From Ariolimax columbianus (taxonomy: Eukaryota; Mollusca; Gastropoda; Stylommatophora; Arionidae): a stretch of DNA of 64,000 nucleotides. This document shows, piece after piece, positions 22,487 through 32,755 of the stretch. The notes beneath the pieces are model-generated. The model was not told the DNA's origin. It searched no databases and saw only the letters and a list, made by a program, of their open reading frames with translations. The stretch's first letter is position 1, and every line of letters starts with the position of its first letter. The stretch covers positions 38,910,293 through 38,974,292 of the forward strand of contig JAVGWX010000004.1 of the NCBI GenBank assembly GCA_036924085.1. Reading direction: 5' to 3'. The translations under genes and the position numbers were made by a program.

Positions 22487-22950
22487 ACTGTTATTTTTTT
22501 ATATTTTTCCCCCCAAAAAATTTATATTTTTTTGATAAAGTCTATAAATATCTGCTTGAGACTGAAAATCAATCAATGTTAATTTACAGTTTCATATTAC
22601 ATATACAGATGATTGAACATTTTATGGTTTTTATCACCAAATGAACAAATGAAAATAGTACAAATGCGTTCAACAATCTATGTTAAATTTAAATCTGTAT
22701 AGAATAATACGAATAATTATCGGTATATTAGGAATATAAACAAATGTAAATTCATTTGTCCAAACAATGCAGAAAGTGATTTATAAATAAAAGAGTTTTT
22801 TTTTGTTCAGGTTTTTTTCAGTTTAAAGACAATTTTTATTGGCCTGGTGTTTTAGTTATTATCTGGTGAAGTTTTCATGCATGGGTGTACAATGTTCTCC
22901 TGCAACAAGAAGTTTATATAATCAATAACAATCCCTCTTCTTTCCTACAG

Positions 22951-23054
22951 ACATTGAAGATACATTTGTGGCTGCTCCAGAGGATACAGATGCTTACTTT
23001 GAATCAGAAGCAGCATTTACTTGCCAACCGCCTTTAGGAAACCCAACTCCACAG
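22951..23054 (+). CDS. Exon B3: first part of Ig2 (module B)
   Basis: The acceptor is TTTCCTACAG and the donor ACAG/GTAAAA. It is 104 nt, phase 1 to phase 0. It reads IEDTFVAAPEDTDAYF, then AAFTCQPPLGNPTPQ. The first Ig2 Cys and the PP-x-G-x-P motif are intact. Exon length is identical to its counterparts in A and C. Confidence 0.92.
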
Positions 23055-23084
23055 GTAAAATTATTTTCTGGTTCTGAAGTCTTC

Positions 23085-23762
23085 TCTTTTCAGTTCAGTT
23101 CAGTTCAGTTCATCTCGTAATCCATCAGGTCGTTGGGGCGCACACGAAGACACTCCCAAAATCCCACGCCATCCCTCTCTGTCTGTCACCGCCTGACGTA
23201 TCTCACCGGGACGAAGGCCTGACCACTCAGTGATATTGTCCACCCATCTCTTCCTTGGACGTCCTCGACCTCTCTGTCCCGGTATGGAAGCAAAGAGCAT
23301 TGAGTTGGTAATTCTGTTGGACCTCGCGACGTGCCCGCACCAGGTCATCTTTCGTCTTTTGATAGCTGTGAACAGATCTTCAAAAGGACCAATAGCGTCT
23401 TCAACTCTCTGATGTATTACTACGTTCGTGACATGATCTTTATATGTAACATTTAGGATTTTTCTATAGCACCTCATTTCCATTGCATGTATTCTGCCCT
23501 GGATATCTGCTGTAATGGTCCAGGTCTCGCAGGCATACAGAAATATTGATTCCACCAAAGAGCGCATTAGTCTAACTTTTATGCCGAGGGCGAGCCGCTT
23601 GTCTTACCATATAGGTTTCAGCCGAGTCAGCGCCGCTGTTGTTTGTGCTATTCTTGCAATTACCTCTGGCTTCGATCCCTCTTCGCTGATCAACGATCCC
23701 AGATATTTGAAACATTTTACCACCTCAAGTTCCTGCCCATTTGCCTCTTTTAGTCCATTTTA
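23085..23762 (-). pseudogene. LINE 3' end with (TGAAC)n tail, minus strand
   Basis: A 155-codon frame reads LVESIFLYACETWT, HAMEMRCYRKILNVTYKDHV, KRRKMTWCGHVARS, and RGRGRPRKRWVDNITEWSGL, the well-known C-terminal region of RTE/CR1-like elements. It ends in GATGAACTGAACTGAACTGA, a pentanucleotide 3' tail. It sits 30 bases after exon B3 and is 5' truncated near 23762. From 23763 to 24058 I see nothing else. Confidence 0.88.
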
Positions 23763-24058
23763 AAAATTTGTTATATTCAAATTTAACATTTTCAATACTA
23801 AGACCTCCAAATTTCCGTCATCTTTTCTCACAATTTTGTGTTACTTTATATTATTAGTTTTTACTTTCAGCGGGCACGAAAAAATAGGTCCTTATCTAGA
23901 TCTAATAAGGACATCACATCCTGAACAATTAATATAGTTCATTCCAAGCGCCCACAAATTTGTTGTTGTAACTAGGTAACGTCTCTTATTTTCAAGTTAT
24001 ACATTTTTTATACCATGAGACCCCAAATTACAAAGTCAGCATAATTTAGGTTGGGACT

Positions 24059-24325
24059 GTTCAGAGGCCAAAGTGTTGGTATAGATCAGGGCTGTTCAGT
24101 GGTCAAAGTGTTGGTATAGGTCGGAACTGTTCAGTGGTTAAAGTGTTGTTATAGGTCAGGGCTGTTCAGTGGTTAAAGTGTTGGTATAGGTCAGGGCTGT
24201 TCAGTGGTTAAAGTGTTGGTATAGGTCAGGGCTGTTCAGTGGTTAAAGTGTTGGTATAGGTCAGGGCTGTTCAGTTGTCAAAGTGTTGGTATAGGTCGGG
24301 ACTGTTCAGTGGCCAAAGTGTTGGA
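24059..24325. repeat. 35-bp minisatellite, about 7.6 copies
   Basis: The unit GTTCAGTGGTTAAAGTGTTG plus GTATAGGTCAGGGCT repeats at exact 35-base spacing from 24059. Variants differ by single changes (gaggcc, gtcaaag, cgggac). Confidence 0.95.
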
Positions 24326-24703
24326 GATATAAAAGTTGAAATTTCAATCTCCATAAATTGAGTTTCTTGATTAGAATGAGCTCGTACATCATGCTGTTGA
24401 AAGAAAAGCAAGTTTGAAAATATTTGAATATCTGAAAGAATATCTCTGCAGTATGCACCATTTATTTTCATACCTGCTTGAGGAAGGGAACAGAAGTTTG
24501 TCTCAGGCAAGATATGCTGACAGAGACTTTAATCAATTTGTTGACGGTTTCAATTGAAGCAATCATTGTCCATAAATGTTGCGTTTGCAAGATCTGATTT
24601 TGGTGTACTAGGGATAATTCAATTTGCTCTTGGAGTAGCAGCAGTGAACAACTTTTCATTGGTAAAAATTTAAATTTATCATGTGGGTTGAATATCTAAT
24701 TAG

Positions 24704-26156
24704 GAAAAGTCAGATCGAGAGAAACCGAATGAGAGCCAGAGAAAGAATGGCAATCATGAGGAAACTTGCTGGCACAAGCTGGGGAGCAGACGAAAGTATA
24801 CTAAAGAAACTATACACTGGAAGAGTGAGACCAGTTCTCGAGTATGGCATTGCGGCATGGACAACAGCAGCAAAGGCGAACTTCGATAAAGTTAGCAAAC
24901 TCCAAAACTAAGCCATGAGAGTTATAACAGGAGGCATGAAGTCAACGCCAATTGTAGAACTTGAAAAGATTACAAAACTGCAATCCATGACCGATAGAAG
25001 AGACTGCACAGCCCAGCTGCAGTCAGAGAAACTCTGAAGACTGACTGACCATCCAATGCACCAGAGACTAAACAATTTGGGAAATGGGAAACTAAAGCGG
25101 AGAAACTTTGCAGAAATAGCCAAAGCAAAGATGCACGAAGATCCCATAAACGCACTAACAACACCAAAGCCCATCACTACTGTACGAAAACCTACCTGGA
25201 GGCAGGATATATTTCCAGAGGTGGTAGAAAATATACCAGGTATTGGAAACAAAAACTGCCAGACTGAAAAAGAAAGGAGAGATACTACCCTAAGCTTTAT
25301 ATCGAAAAACTACCCAAGCATGGACTGGACCCATGCATACACCGACGGTTCTGTAACAAACACTACACATAACGGAGGGACAGGAGCATTCCTGAACCTA
25401 CCAAATGGCAGAAAAATAACACTGTCATTCGCTACTGGTAAGTACACAAGCAATTTCAGAGCGGAGGCAGAGGCACTGAGGGCGGCAGTGGAATAAATGG
25501 TGATACATAAAGAAAATGAAAGCCATACAGTCCTGCTTACAGATGCTCTGCCGTAGTCACAGTGCTAAAAAGCCAGAAAAACACTGAGCTTAATGACTTA
25601 AGAGCAGTACTCTGTCAACTATGCCAGCAGTCCGCACCAAAAAGGGTAGTGGTACAGTGGGTCCCATCACACTGCAACATCCAAGGCAACGAGGAGGCAG
25701 ACAGACTGGCAAAAGAAGGAGCAAGACTACCACAAACAGATACTAGTATGACGTACGAAGAGTCAAAACGGCTTATTAAAGCCAGATACATGACCAAATG
25801 GGAAACTGAACATACCGGCTACACCAAAAACGATGCCTATTACCAGTTGAACAGAAGAGAGCAGGTCGTTGTCTTCAGACTTCGCACTGGCCACAATAGA
25901 CTGAGGTACCACCTATTCAACAAATTGAAGATAGGTGGTACCGACGAATGCCCGTGTGGTACCGGAAAACGACCGCTGAGCATCTGCTGCAGAACTGCCC
26001 GACATACGAGGATCAGAGAGAGCAGATGTGGCCATCACCAGTGGCAACACAAGACAAGCTCTATGGCAGTTTCGACAGCCTCAGGATGACCGCCGCTTTT
26101 TTCGAAAAAATAATGGTTACTGTCTGACTGCGTACGATGAAGAAGAAGAAGAAGAA
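24704..26156 (+). mobile_element. RNase H-type LINE, 5'-truncated copy with 14-bp target duplication
   Basis: GAATATCTAATTAG stands at 24690-24703 and again at 26157-26170. The body starts inside the RT C-terminus and runs through RNase H: THAYTDGS, RAEAEALRAA, the NEEADRLAKEG end and CPCGTGKRPLS, to the tail GCGTACGATGAAGAAGAAG. Three frames (24681-24911, 25056-25496, 25562-26089) are broken by stops, including a TAA at 25494 and a frameshift near 25555 at the second catalytic Asp. It matches the 315-1905 copy closely over its whole length, so it is a relatively young but dead insertion. Confidence 0.92.
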
Positions 26157-26170
26157 GAATATCTAATTAG

Positions 26171-27613
26171 CAGCAATTGGGATTACCGTAGTCTTGCTGC
26201 TTTGTTAACTATTGTTAGTTCAGTCGCACTCCATATTTTTTAACATTTCAGTTATCTCTCTTGACAACTTGAATTAATGATTGTGAAATTATCAAATCGT
26301 TTGAAATTTCCATTTGGGTGCAATGTTTGAGGCTGATTTTTCTAGCTTGACACCAAATGTTGGACATTGGCAATACACATATTTCTGTCTTCTACCACTG
26401 GAAGCCTAACCATTTTCATCAACCCTGTGCAAAAGTTTGTCCAAACCACCATTCGGCCAACCTTTGTTTGAGAACTCTTTTAAATTTTTTTAAAACTATA
26501 CAATTTTTTAGTTTTGAATTAAAAACAACTTATATTATGTGTCTTCCTTCTGAGTGAATGCCATTTTAGAGTAGACAGATCTAATAAACATGGGCAATTC
26601 AAAAATAAAATTCGGAAATTACTGGTGTACAAATTTTCATAAAATGTCATCAACCAATAACCATTTTATGATGAATTTGTATTGGCTTATTTTTTTCCTA
26701 CTCACTCTATAAATATTATATTGTTACATGCTTTCTGACAGCAGGCTGTCATTTCTTGACGTCTACAAGATAATATAATGGAATAAAAGTTGCTTTATGG
26801 CAGAAATTTGATGAAGTCTTGACACACACTGGAATAAAATAAAACTGGAAATCTAAAACAATAGTTATTAGCACATGAATGGTTAGAGTGTGTATGTGCT
26901 CCTAGATCAACAAATCACTAGACTAATAGTTGACTATTTTTGACAATTTTGCAAAATATGGCAGAAATTACTCCAAGGGACCTTGTAGGGAGGATGGATG
27001 ATGAGATTAAGAATTATGAGGGTGTGCATGAAAGCCTATGCAGTTTGAGAGCAAATGTAGTCAGCATTGAAATCTGATAAGAATGGATGCAGATTTTGAA
27101 GCAACATGTTTAAAGTGAATGAAAGACGGATGCATAAATTAATCTACTGAGTTAGTTAGACACATGTTGACAATGTGAGATCCCATTTTAATTAGGGGCT
27201 GAGAAAAATTAGTTATATTAATGATAATATTTTAAAAGGTACACACATTAAAAAAACTGACTGAATAACAGAGGGTTAAACCACAATAACCTAAGAAAAA
27301 TATGAGTGGATGCATAGAATTTAAATTAACTGGCAATAGAAAATTGAATTGAGCCCATTTTTGTATTTCTACATTCATATAGAGAGAGAGGAAGGAGAAA
27401 GAGAAGAGAGCGTGGAAGAGAGATAGAGATTTAAAATAACTTTTATGCTAAAGAAAAAGAATAAATAAAGTAGGAATGATGTACATTTAATGATTAAATA
27501 TATTTTTTCAATGAAAACAATGTTACGGATAACCCAGTTGTAATTGTGGTCATGCCTTCTGAATTGAGTTTTAGAGTAGCTATCATTCTTTTTTGTTTGC
27601 TCACCTGCTTTAG
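26171..27613. other. Intron stretch with nothing recognised
   Basis: AT-rich intronic sequence. There is a short purine-rich tract (GAGAGAGAGGAAGGAGAAAG) near 27380-27430. No coding motif or repeat shared with other parts of the window was noticed. Confidence 0.6.
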
Positions 27614-27794
27614 GTGCACTGGCTGAAAGATGGTGTTCGCATTGATTCTGAAGCTGATCCTAACTTTGTTATTCTGGATGATGGAAAACTTTTCATCGAA
27701 TATGTTCGCATCACAGATGAAGGAGAGTACATTTGTGTGGCAGAAAATGAAGCAGGTTCACGTGAATCACAGCCAATCCAGTTCACAGTGCTTG
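27614..27794 (+). CDS. Exon B4: rest of Ig2 (module B)
   Basis: The acceptor is CACCTGCTTTAG and the donor CTTG/GTATGA. It is 181 nt, phase 0 to phase 1. It encodes VHWLKDGVRIDSEAD, then VRITDEGEYICVAENEAGSR and PIQFTVLG. The Trp core, the D-x-G-x-Y-x-C motif and a final G strand are all present, a clean Ig domain. Confidence 0.95.
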
Positions 27795-28289
27795 GTATGA
27801 ATCTTTAATTATGTTATAATGCTATCTACTATTTTCTTCTTTTCTCTTTTTCACTCCACTAGAGTATAAGACCACTACTACATTTAACTTTCTTTAGGAA
27901 GACTAGCAAAGCACTTTGCGGGTTTTTGTAGTGCTGATTTCTGTAGCAATTTGTTTTATACAATAAGGTCACTAACTCCATGTATTGCTATCTTTTATAC
28001 CTTGTACATATATTTTATTCTGTAATAAAATTATTAACAGTACTTGAGTTTTTCATCCCAAAGTTTAGTGAAATAGCTATCTGTATTACTTATCATGAAT
28101 CTTTAGTTCTGTGATTCACAATTCATTCTTTGAATGTATCATTCTGTTTATAATACTATCTACTGTACTAAGTACACATGTTTGACTTTGCAATAAAACT
28201 TTTCACAGTTACAAAACATAATTCTTTTTACATGCTATGTGGTATGTTGCAAAATATGATGTTAGGCCCATATTATCTTGAGGAACAGT

Positions 28290-28490
28290 ACACTAGGGGT
28301 GGTGTGGTCAGCATCGCGCAGGCCACTTTTACTTCCAGAACTATTCTGGTACCCAATTTTTTAGGCTTGGTCAACCCTGGGAGCCAATTAAGATCGCAAC
28401 AGTATACCACAATAATTTTGGATTGAATCTAGATTGCTCAGATGGAAAACCTGTGCACTGCGTTACTGCAGCCTCTATCCTCAGTACTTT
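28290..28490 (-). mobile_element. Possible tRNA-derived SINE, minus strand
   Basis: In reverse, AGTAACGCAGTGCACAGG (A-box-like) and AATCTAGATTCAATCC (B-box-like) precede about 130 bases of body (GGCTCCCAGGGTTGACCAAG). It is a single copy in this window, so the class is tentative. Confidence 0.45.
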
Positions 28491-28726
28491 GAGTTTTAAA
28501 TTTGAATTTATAGGAAATAAATATCAGAAGTAATGAATTTTTCTTTAGTTTACAAAATAACCATGCACATTAATTTTTAATAACCTTTAGTTCTGAGATT
28601 GGATAATTCAAATCTATTATATTTTTAGTTATTGCTATCGCTATTAATATTACTTTGTTCCACTGACTTTACTTATAAATGTTTTTTGTTGTTTTTTTGC
28701 ATTCACATTATTTCTTTATTCCCCAA

Positions 28727-28930
28727 GTGCGTTGCACTATGTTTTTATTTTGCGCCTGTCGGTCCAGTGCATCTAACTTTGGCATGTATTTTATGTAAGG
28801 ATCTGCTTTCTCCAGTATTTTATCATGTTTTGCTTACCCAGGGTAACAGCCGGTGCTGAGATGGGTAGTGAACCCAGCACCTTCAGGTTGTTAGCCATGT
28901 CACTTAACCACTACACCACGCCGTTCCCCT
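28727..28930 (-). mobile_element. SINE1 copy, minus strand
   Basis: In reverse it has GGCGTGGTGTAGTGGTTAAG, GGGTTCACTACCCATCTCAG, CACCGGCTGTTACCC, then the SINE1 body (GATGCACTGGACCGACAGGC, GCAAAATAAAAACATAG). Head, body and tail agree with 46475-46715. Confidence 0.88.
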
Positions 28931-29021
28931 AGTTATAAATGTGAATAAATATTTGAATCTAAGATACTTTAAAAAAAATATAAACTAAGCTCTTAATAAA
29001 TTTACTGACATTGTTTTACAG

Positions 29022-29121
29022 GTAAGCCGGTCACTGAGATTGAAGCCACAACAGAGCAGGTGGATGAACCAGAGTCAACTTCCCCTGAAACTGAAGTAAT
29101 AGATGAAGAAGACACTACCAC
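29022..29121 (+). CDS. Exon C1: acidic linker (module C)
   Basis: The acceptor is TTGTTTTACAG and the donor CCAC/GTAAGA. It is 100 nt, phase 1 to phase 2. It encodes GKPVTEIEATTEQVDEPEST, then SPETEVIDEEDTT, a low-complexity acidic Thr/Glu stretch between Ig2 of B and Ig1 of C. The phases fit both neighbours exactly, which is the main support, since the peptide itself has no domain. Confidence 0.8.
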
Positions 29122-29159
29122 GTAAGAATATTGTCTTTTCAAGCTGTATTTTAGTTTGG

Positions 29160-30530
29160 GGAATGGAAAAAAACTCCTTCAAGTCATTACCTTGAAATGG
29201 TGAGAGAGCTTGCATGTCTCAATGATCCTAGGAGTCAAGCCAGTGGAAGCAAAAGCTTCCAGAAGGGTCACCCAAGCTGGATAGGTCATACTCACTTAGA
29301 GTTTAATGTGTTAGGCTACGGCCGAAAACCCAATCTGTAAAAACAAATTTGGTTACAAAAATGTTGACTAGAGAGCAAAAGTAAACAGCTTTGGGAAAGG
29401 AAGGGCTTTCAAAAACAAGAGTGGTGCAGTAGAGTGAAAGTCGCAAGGAAGCTCCACGGCTGACTGCCCTTCTGAATAGCAAGAAAAAAAACAAATACAT
29501 CGACATAGAATGTTAGAACAATGTTCCAGGCAGGGGAAACTGAACAGATAAACAAAGAGATGAAAGATTACAACCTGACAGTGCTAGGACTGTGTGAAAC
29601 AAGATAAACACAATCAGAAAAGATGAGACTGGCTGCTGGGGAAATGATAATCTACTTTTAAAATGAGGGAAATAAATGATGGCCAATACATAGTGGGAGT
29701 GGCAATGATGCTTTCTAGAGAAGCATCAAGAGTGCTCACAAAGTGGGAGACTATTACCAATAGAATCATGAGCACAAGCTTTAGAACTAGGAATAATAAC
29801 ATAAACATTAATATCATTCAGTACTATACCCCAACTAACAAGGCCGGAGATGATAGAAGCAACAGTTTTACGAGTTGCAAGAGGTGCTTGACACATCGAA
29901 AAAGAAAGAACTCTTAATATTAATGGGGAATCTCAATGTTTAAGTGGGAGCAAGCAGCCTGGATTATGAACAGATTATGAGAAGACAACAAATGGAACAG
30001 TTGAATAAAAATGGAGGAAGATTTTGAGAGCTATGTGTGCTAAATAAAATTTTAGTTGGAGGACGTATGTTTCCATATAAGAAGGTACAGAAGGCCACAT
30101 GGAGATCATAATGGAAAACCAGATCAACCACAAATGTGTCAGTCAAGTGTTCAGAGCTGCACCACAAAATGTAATGGTAAAGAAAGGTGCAAATGCAGTC
30201 TCAGACCACCACATGTTGCTGAGGATCTTGCAGTTCAAACTAAAAAAGCACCCAGCATGGGCAGCAAAGAGAATGAGATATAACGTACACGTTACACAAG
30301 ACCAGGAAAGGAAGACAGAATTGAAAATAGAACTTAATAACATATACCAAGTGTTACAATAGCTCTATGAGAATGAGAAGATGGACATTAATAGTTTGTG
30401 GGAACATGCTAAAGAGATGTGGAATAAGACATGTGAAGAAACTAGGATTCAAGAAAACCCAACACAAAGAATGAATCATAACAGAGACATTACATAAAAT
30501 AGGAGAAAGGGAAAAAGAAGGAAGCTATAC
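29160..30530 (+). pseudogene. RTE-like LINE, 5' end and endonuclease (piece 1 of a broken element)
   Basis: It begins with TTACCTTGAAATGGTGAGAG, a 5' sequence also found at 60680. At about 29505 NVRTMYQAGK can be read, then LTVLGLCETR, an endonuclease start, and further on GNLNVQVGA-like and LYPN. Stops are frequent. The element's later pieces are at 31115-31912 and 35743-36600. Confidence 0.7.
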
Positions 30531-30534
30531 TCAA

Positions 30535-31110
30535 CAATTCTCTCATCACGTCTCGTCTTTCTCGTAACCCTCAGAAAGGTCGTAGGGGCATCCCTCTACT
30601 TGTGAGTGATGTGTCTTAGGCATGTTCCTAGCCAGGGGGCACCCAATCCTCTCCCGTGTGGTGTGTCATTCATCGTTGGTCTGTGTGAGGCCGTTTTGGC
30701 ATCACCTCACGTCACTGCCTCATGAACAAATTCACGCCGTCACTGCCTCATGAACAAATTCACGCCATTTTTGTCTGTCCAGCGCCATAATTTCAGTGTC
30801 CTCCAGGGACTTTCCTGTCCAATTCCAAATATCATATTTTCAGGGTTTCTTGGGGTGGTTTTTTTTTCTCTTGCCGAGACTGTGCCTCTGAGTACTTTAT
30901 TTTGTAGCCCACTCAATCGCAGTACATGGCCGTACCATTGAAGCTTTTGTGTCCTTACCACTGATAGGAGGTCTTGATAAGGTCCAATAGACTGTGTGAT
31001 TGTGTTTCGTATATTGACATTTGTAACACTGTCCCTGTAGGTTATTCCAAGGATCCATCTGAAGCATCTCATCTACATCGCCTTTGATGTTTTGCTTCAT
31101 TTCCACATTT
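30535..31110 (-). pseudogene. LINE 3' fragment inserted in the RTE-like element
   Basis: A 110-codon minus frame reads MRCFRWILGITYRDSVTNVN, YQDLLSVVRTQKLQWYGHVL and TVSAREKKTTPRN, the RT C-terminus, followed by a 3' region including CTCAGAAAGGTCGTAGGGGC. The same 3' region recurs near 48880. It splits the + strand RTE-like element. Confidence 0.75.
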
Positions 31111-31114
31111 AATG

Positions 31115-31912
31115 TCGATGTCAACAATTACCAAACCCAAATCACTAAAGCAGAAGAACAGAAGAAGTATACTGTTACAGACAAAGAGGTCAAGACATGT
31201 ATAAGGAAAAATAAAAGGGAATATATTGACAAACTGGCACAGGAGACAGCAGAGAGAGAAAATATGAGAGATCTCTACTCATTAACAAAAAAAATGGCAA
31301 ATTGATATATACAGACAGACAAACCAATAAAAAATATTGAAGACAAGATATTGACATCATCAAAGGAACAACAAAAACAAAATAGTGAGTATTTCAAACA
31401 AAGTCCAAACAGACCTCCACCACAAGAAGCACCAAACATCCTACCAGCAGAGGAGACCCTCAACTTAGACTACAACCCACCAAGTAAGATAGAAATCTAA
31501 AAGGCCATATTTAAACTCAAGAAAGAGAAAATTGCAGGAGCAGATGGATTAACAACAGAAGCTATAATGGTAGATATAGATGAAGCCACAGATACATTGC
31601 AAGGATTATTCAAGAAGACACGGGAAGAGAAGAGAGTACACACAGAACAGAAAGTTAAAAAGAAATTAAACTGTCAGAGTGCAGCAATTATAAAGAGATT
31701 ACATTGCTGTCAGTCCCAGCCAAGATATTCAACAGAACCATTTTGGACAGATTAAAAGTGGAATAGACTAAAAGTTCAGAGATGAACAGGCAGGAATACA
31801 CTAGGGAAGATCATTCACAGGTCATATAACTACTTTACACATAATAGTAGAACAAAGTATTAAATGGAAAACATCCCAATATGCACATTATTTAGACTAT
31901 TAAAAGGTGTTT
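31115..31912 (+). pseudogene. RTE-like LINE, pre-RT and RT fingers (piece 2)
   Basis: It reads KREYIDKLAQETAERENM, LYSLTKKMAN, then AIFKLKKEKIAGADGLTTEA, the start of the reverse transcriptase. It ends near YFIDYEKAF-like text (TTATTTAGACTATTAAAAGG) at about 1 element-domain before the HYGIP segment that resumes at 35746. The interruption is the CR1-like fragment plus piggyBac. Confidence 0.8.
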
Positions 31913-31925
31913 GACAGTGGGGATT

Positions 31926-32755
31926 GAAGTATACTGTAGCAACTGCGTGGAGTGCCACAGGGCTCAGTTTTAGGACCTATTTTGTTCATTATATAAATAA
32001 ACAATTTGGATATTGATATCGGATCCATGATTACAAAATTCGCGGATGACACAAAACTATGCAGTGGTGTCTCGTCTAAAACAGAAGTGGATATATTGAG
32101 TTCAGGTTTAGATAACATTTGAGAATGGTCTGCGCGCTGGCAAATGGAGTTTAATGTAGATAAATGTACAGTCATCCACATGGGTAAATCCAATATGGAA
32201 CATAATTACAGAATGGACGAGAACAATATTAGAAAGATAGATAAGGAAAGGGACCTAGGGGTTAAAATAGATCATACAGGTAATGCAGTACTTATCGCAG
32301 AGAAGACATAAACATGCTGGAAATGATACAAAGAAGAGTGAAAAACTGATAGTGGGATTTCAGAATTACAATTATGAGGAAAGACTAAAAAACCGACATG
32401 CACTGTCTATCATAGAAAAGAGAGGAATTTGAGGGGATAATACAGGTTAATAAGATAATCATTGGTAAGGATAAATGAGACTATAACACGTTTTTCAAAA
32501 TACAACTACCTACAAGAACAAGAGGGCACAGATACAAATTAACTAAAGAAAGATCTAAAATATTAGGAAATATTTTGTTTAGACAGAGAGTTGTGAATGC
32601 TTGAATTGCATAGCCACAAGAAGTAGTGAAGGCAGGCACAAGTAATGCATTTATGAATAGACTGGATGTGCATAGCTTTTAGAGCAAGGAAATGTAAATG
32701 AAACTGGTTGTATACAGACTCTGCAGAGTCTTCTAAACCAGTATAAAGATGTTAA
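31926..32755 (+). pseudogene. CR1-like LINE 3' part with (TTAA) tail cut by piggyBac
   Basis: Across a few stops it reads GVPQGSVLGPILFIIYINNL, TKFADDTKLCSGVSSKTEVD, WQMEFNVDKCTVIHMGKSN, then KERDLGVKIDHTG, all classic CR1-like reverse transcriptase motifs including FADD. Its 3' end, ATAGACTGGATGTGCATAGC then TTCTAAACCAGTATAAAGATG, runs into TTAA at 32752, where the piggyBac starts. An internal deletion of the region around 32280-32300 is likely. Confidence 0.85.

Noticed and set aside
24059..24325. CRISPR-like array
   Set aside because: The 35-base units are contiguous with no unique spacers, and the genome is eukaryotic; it is a minisatellite.
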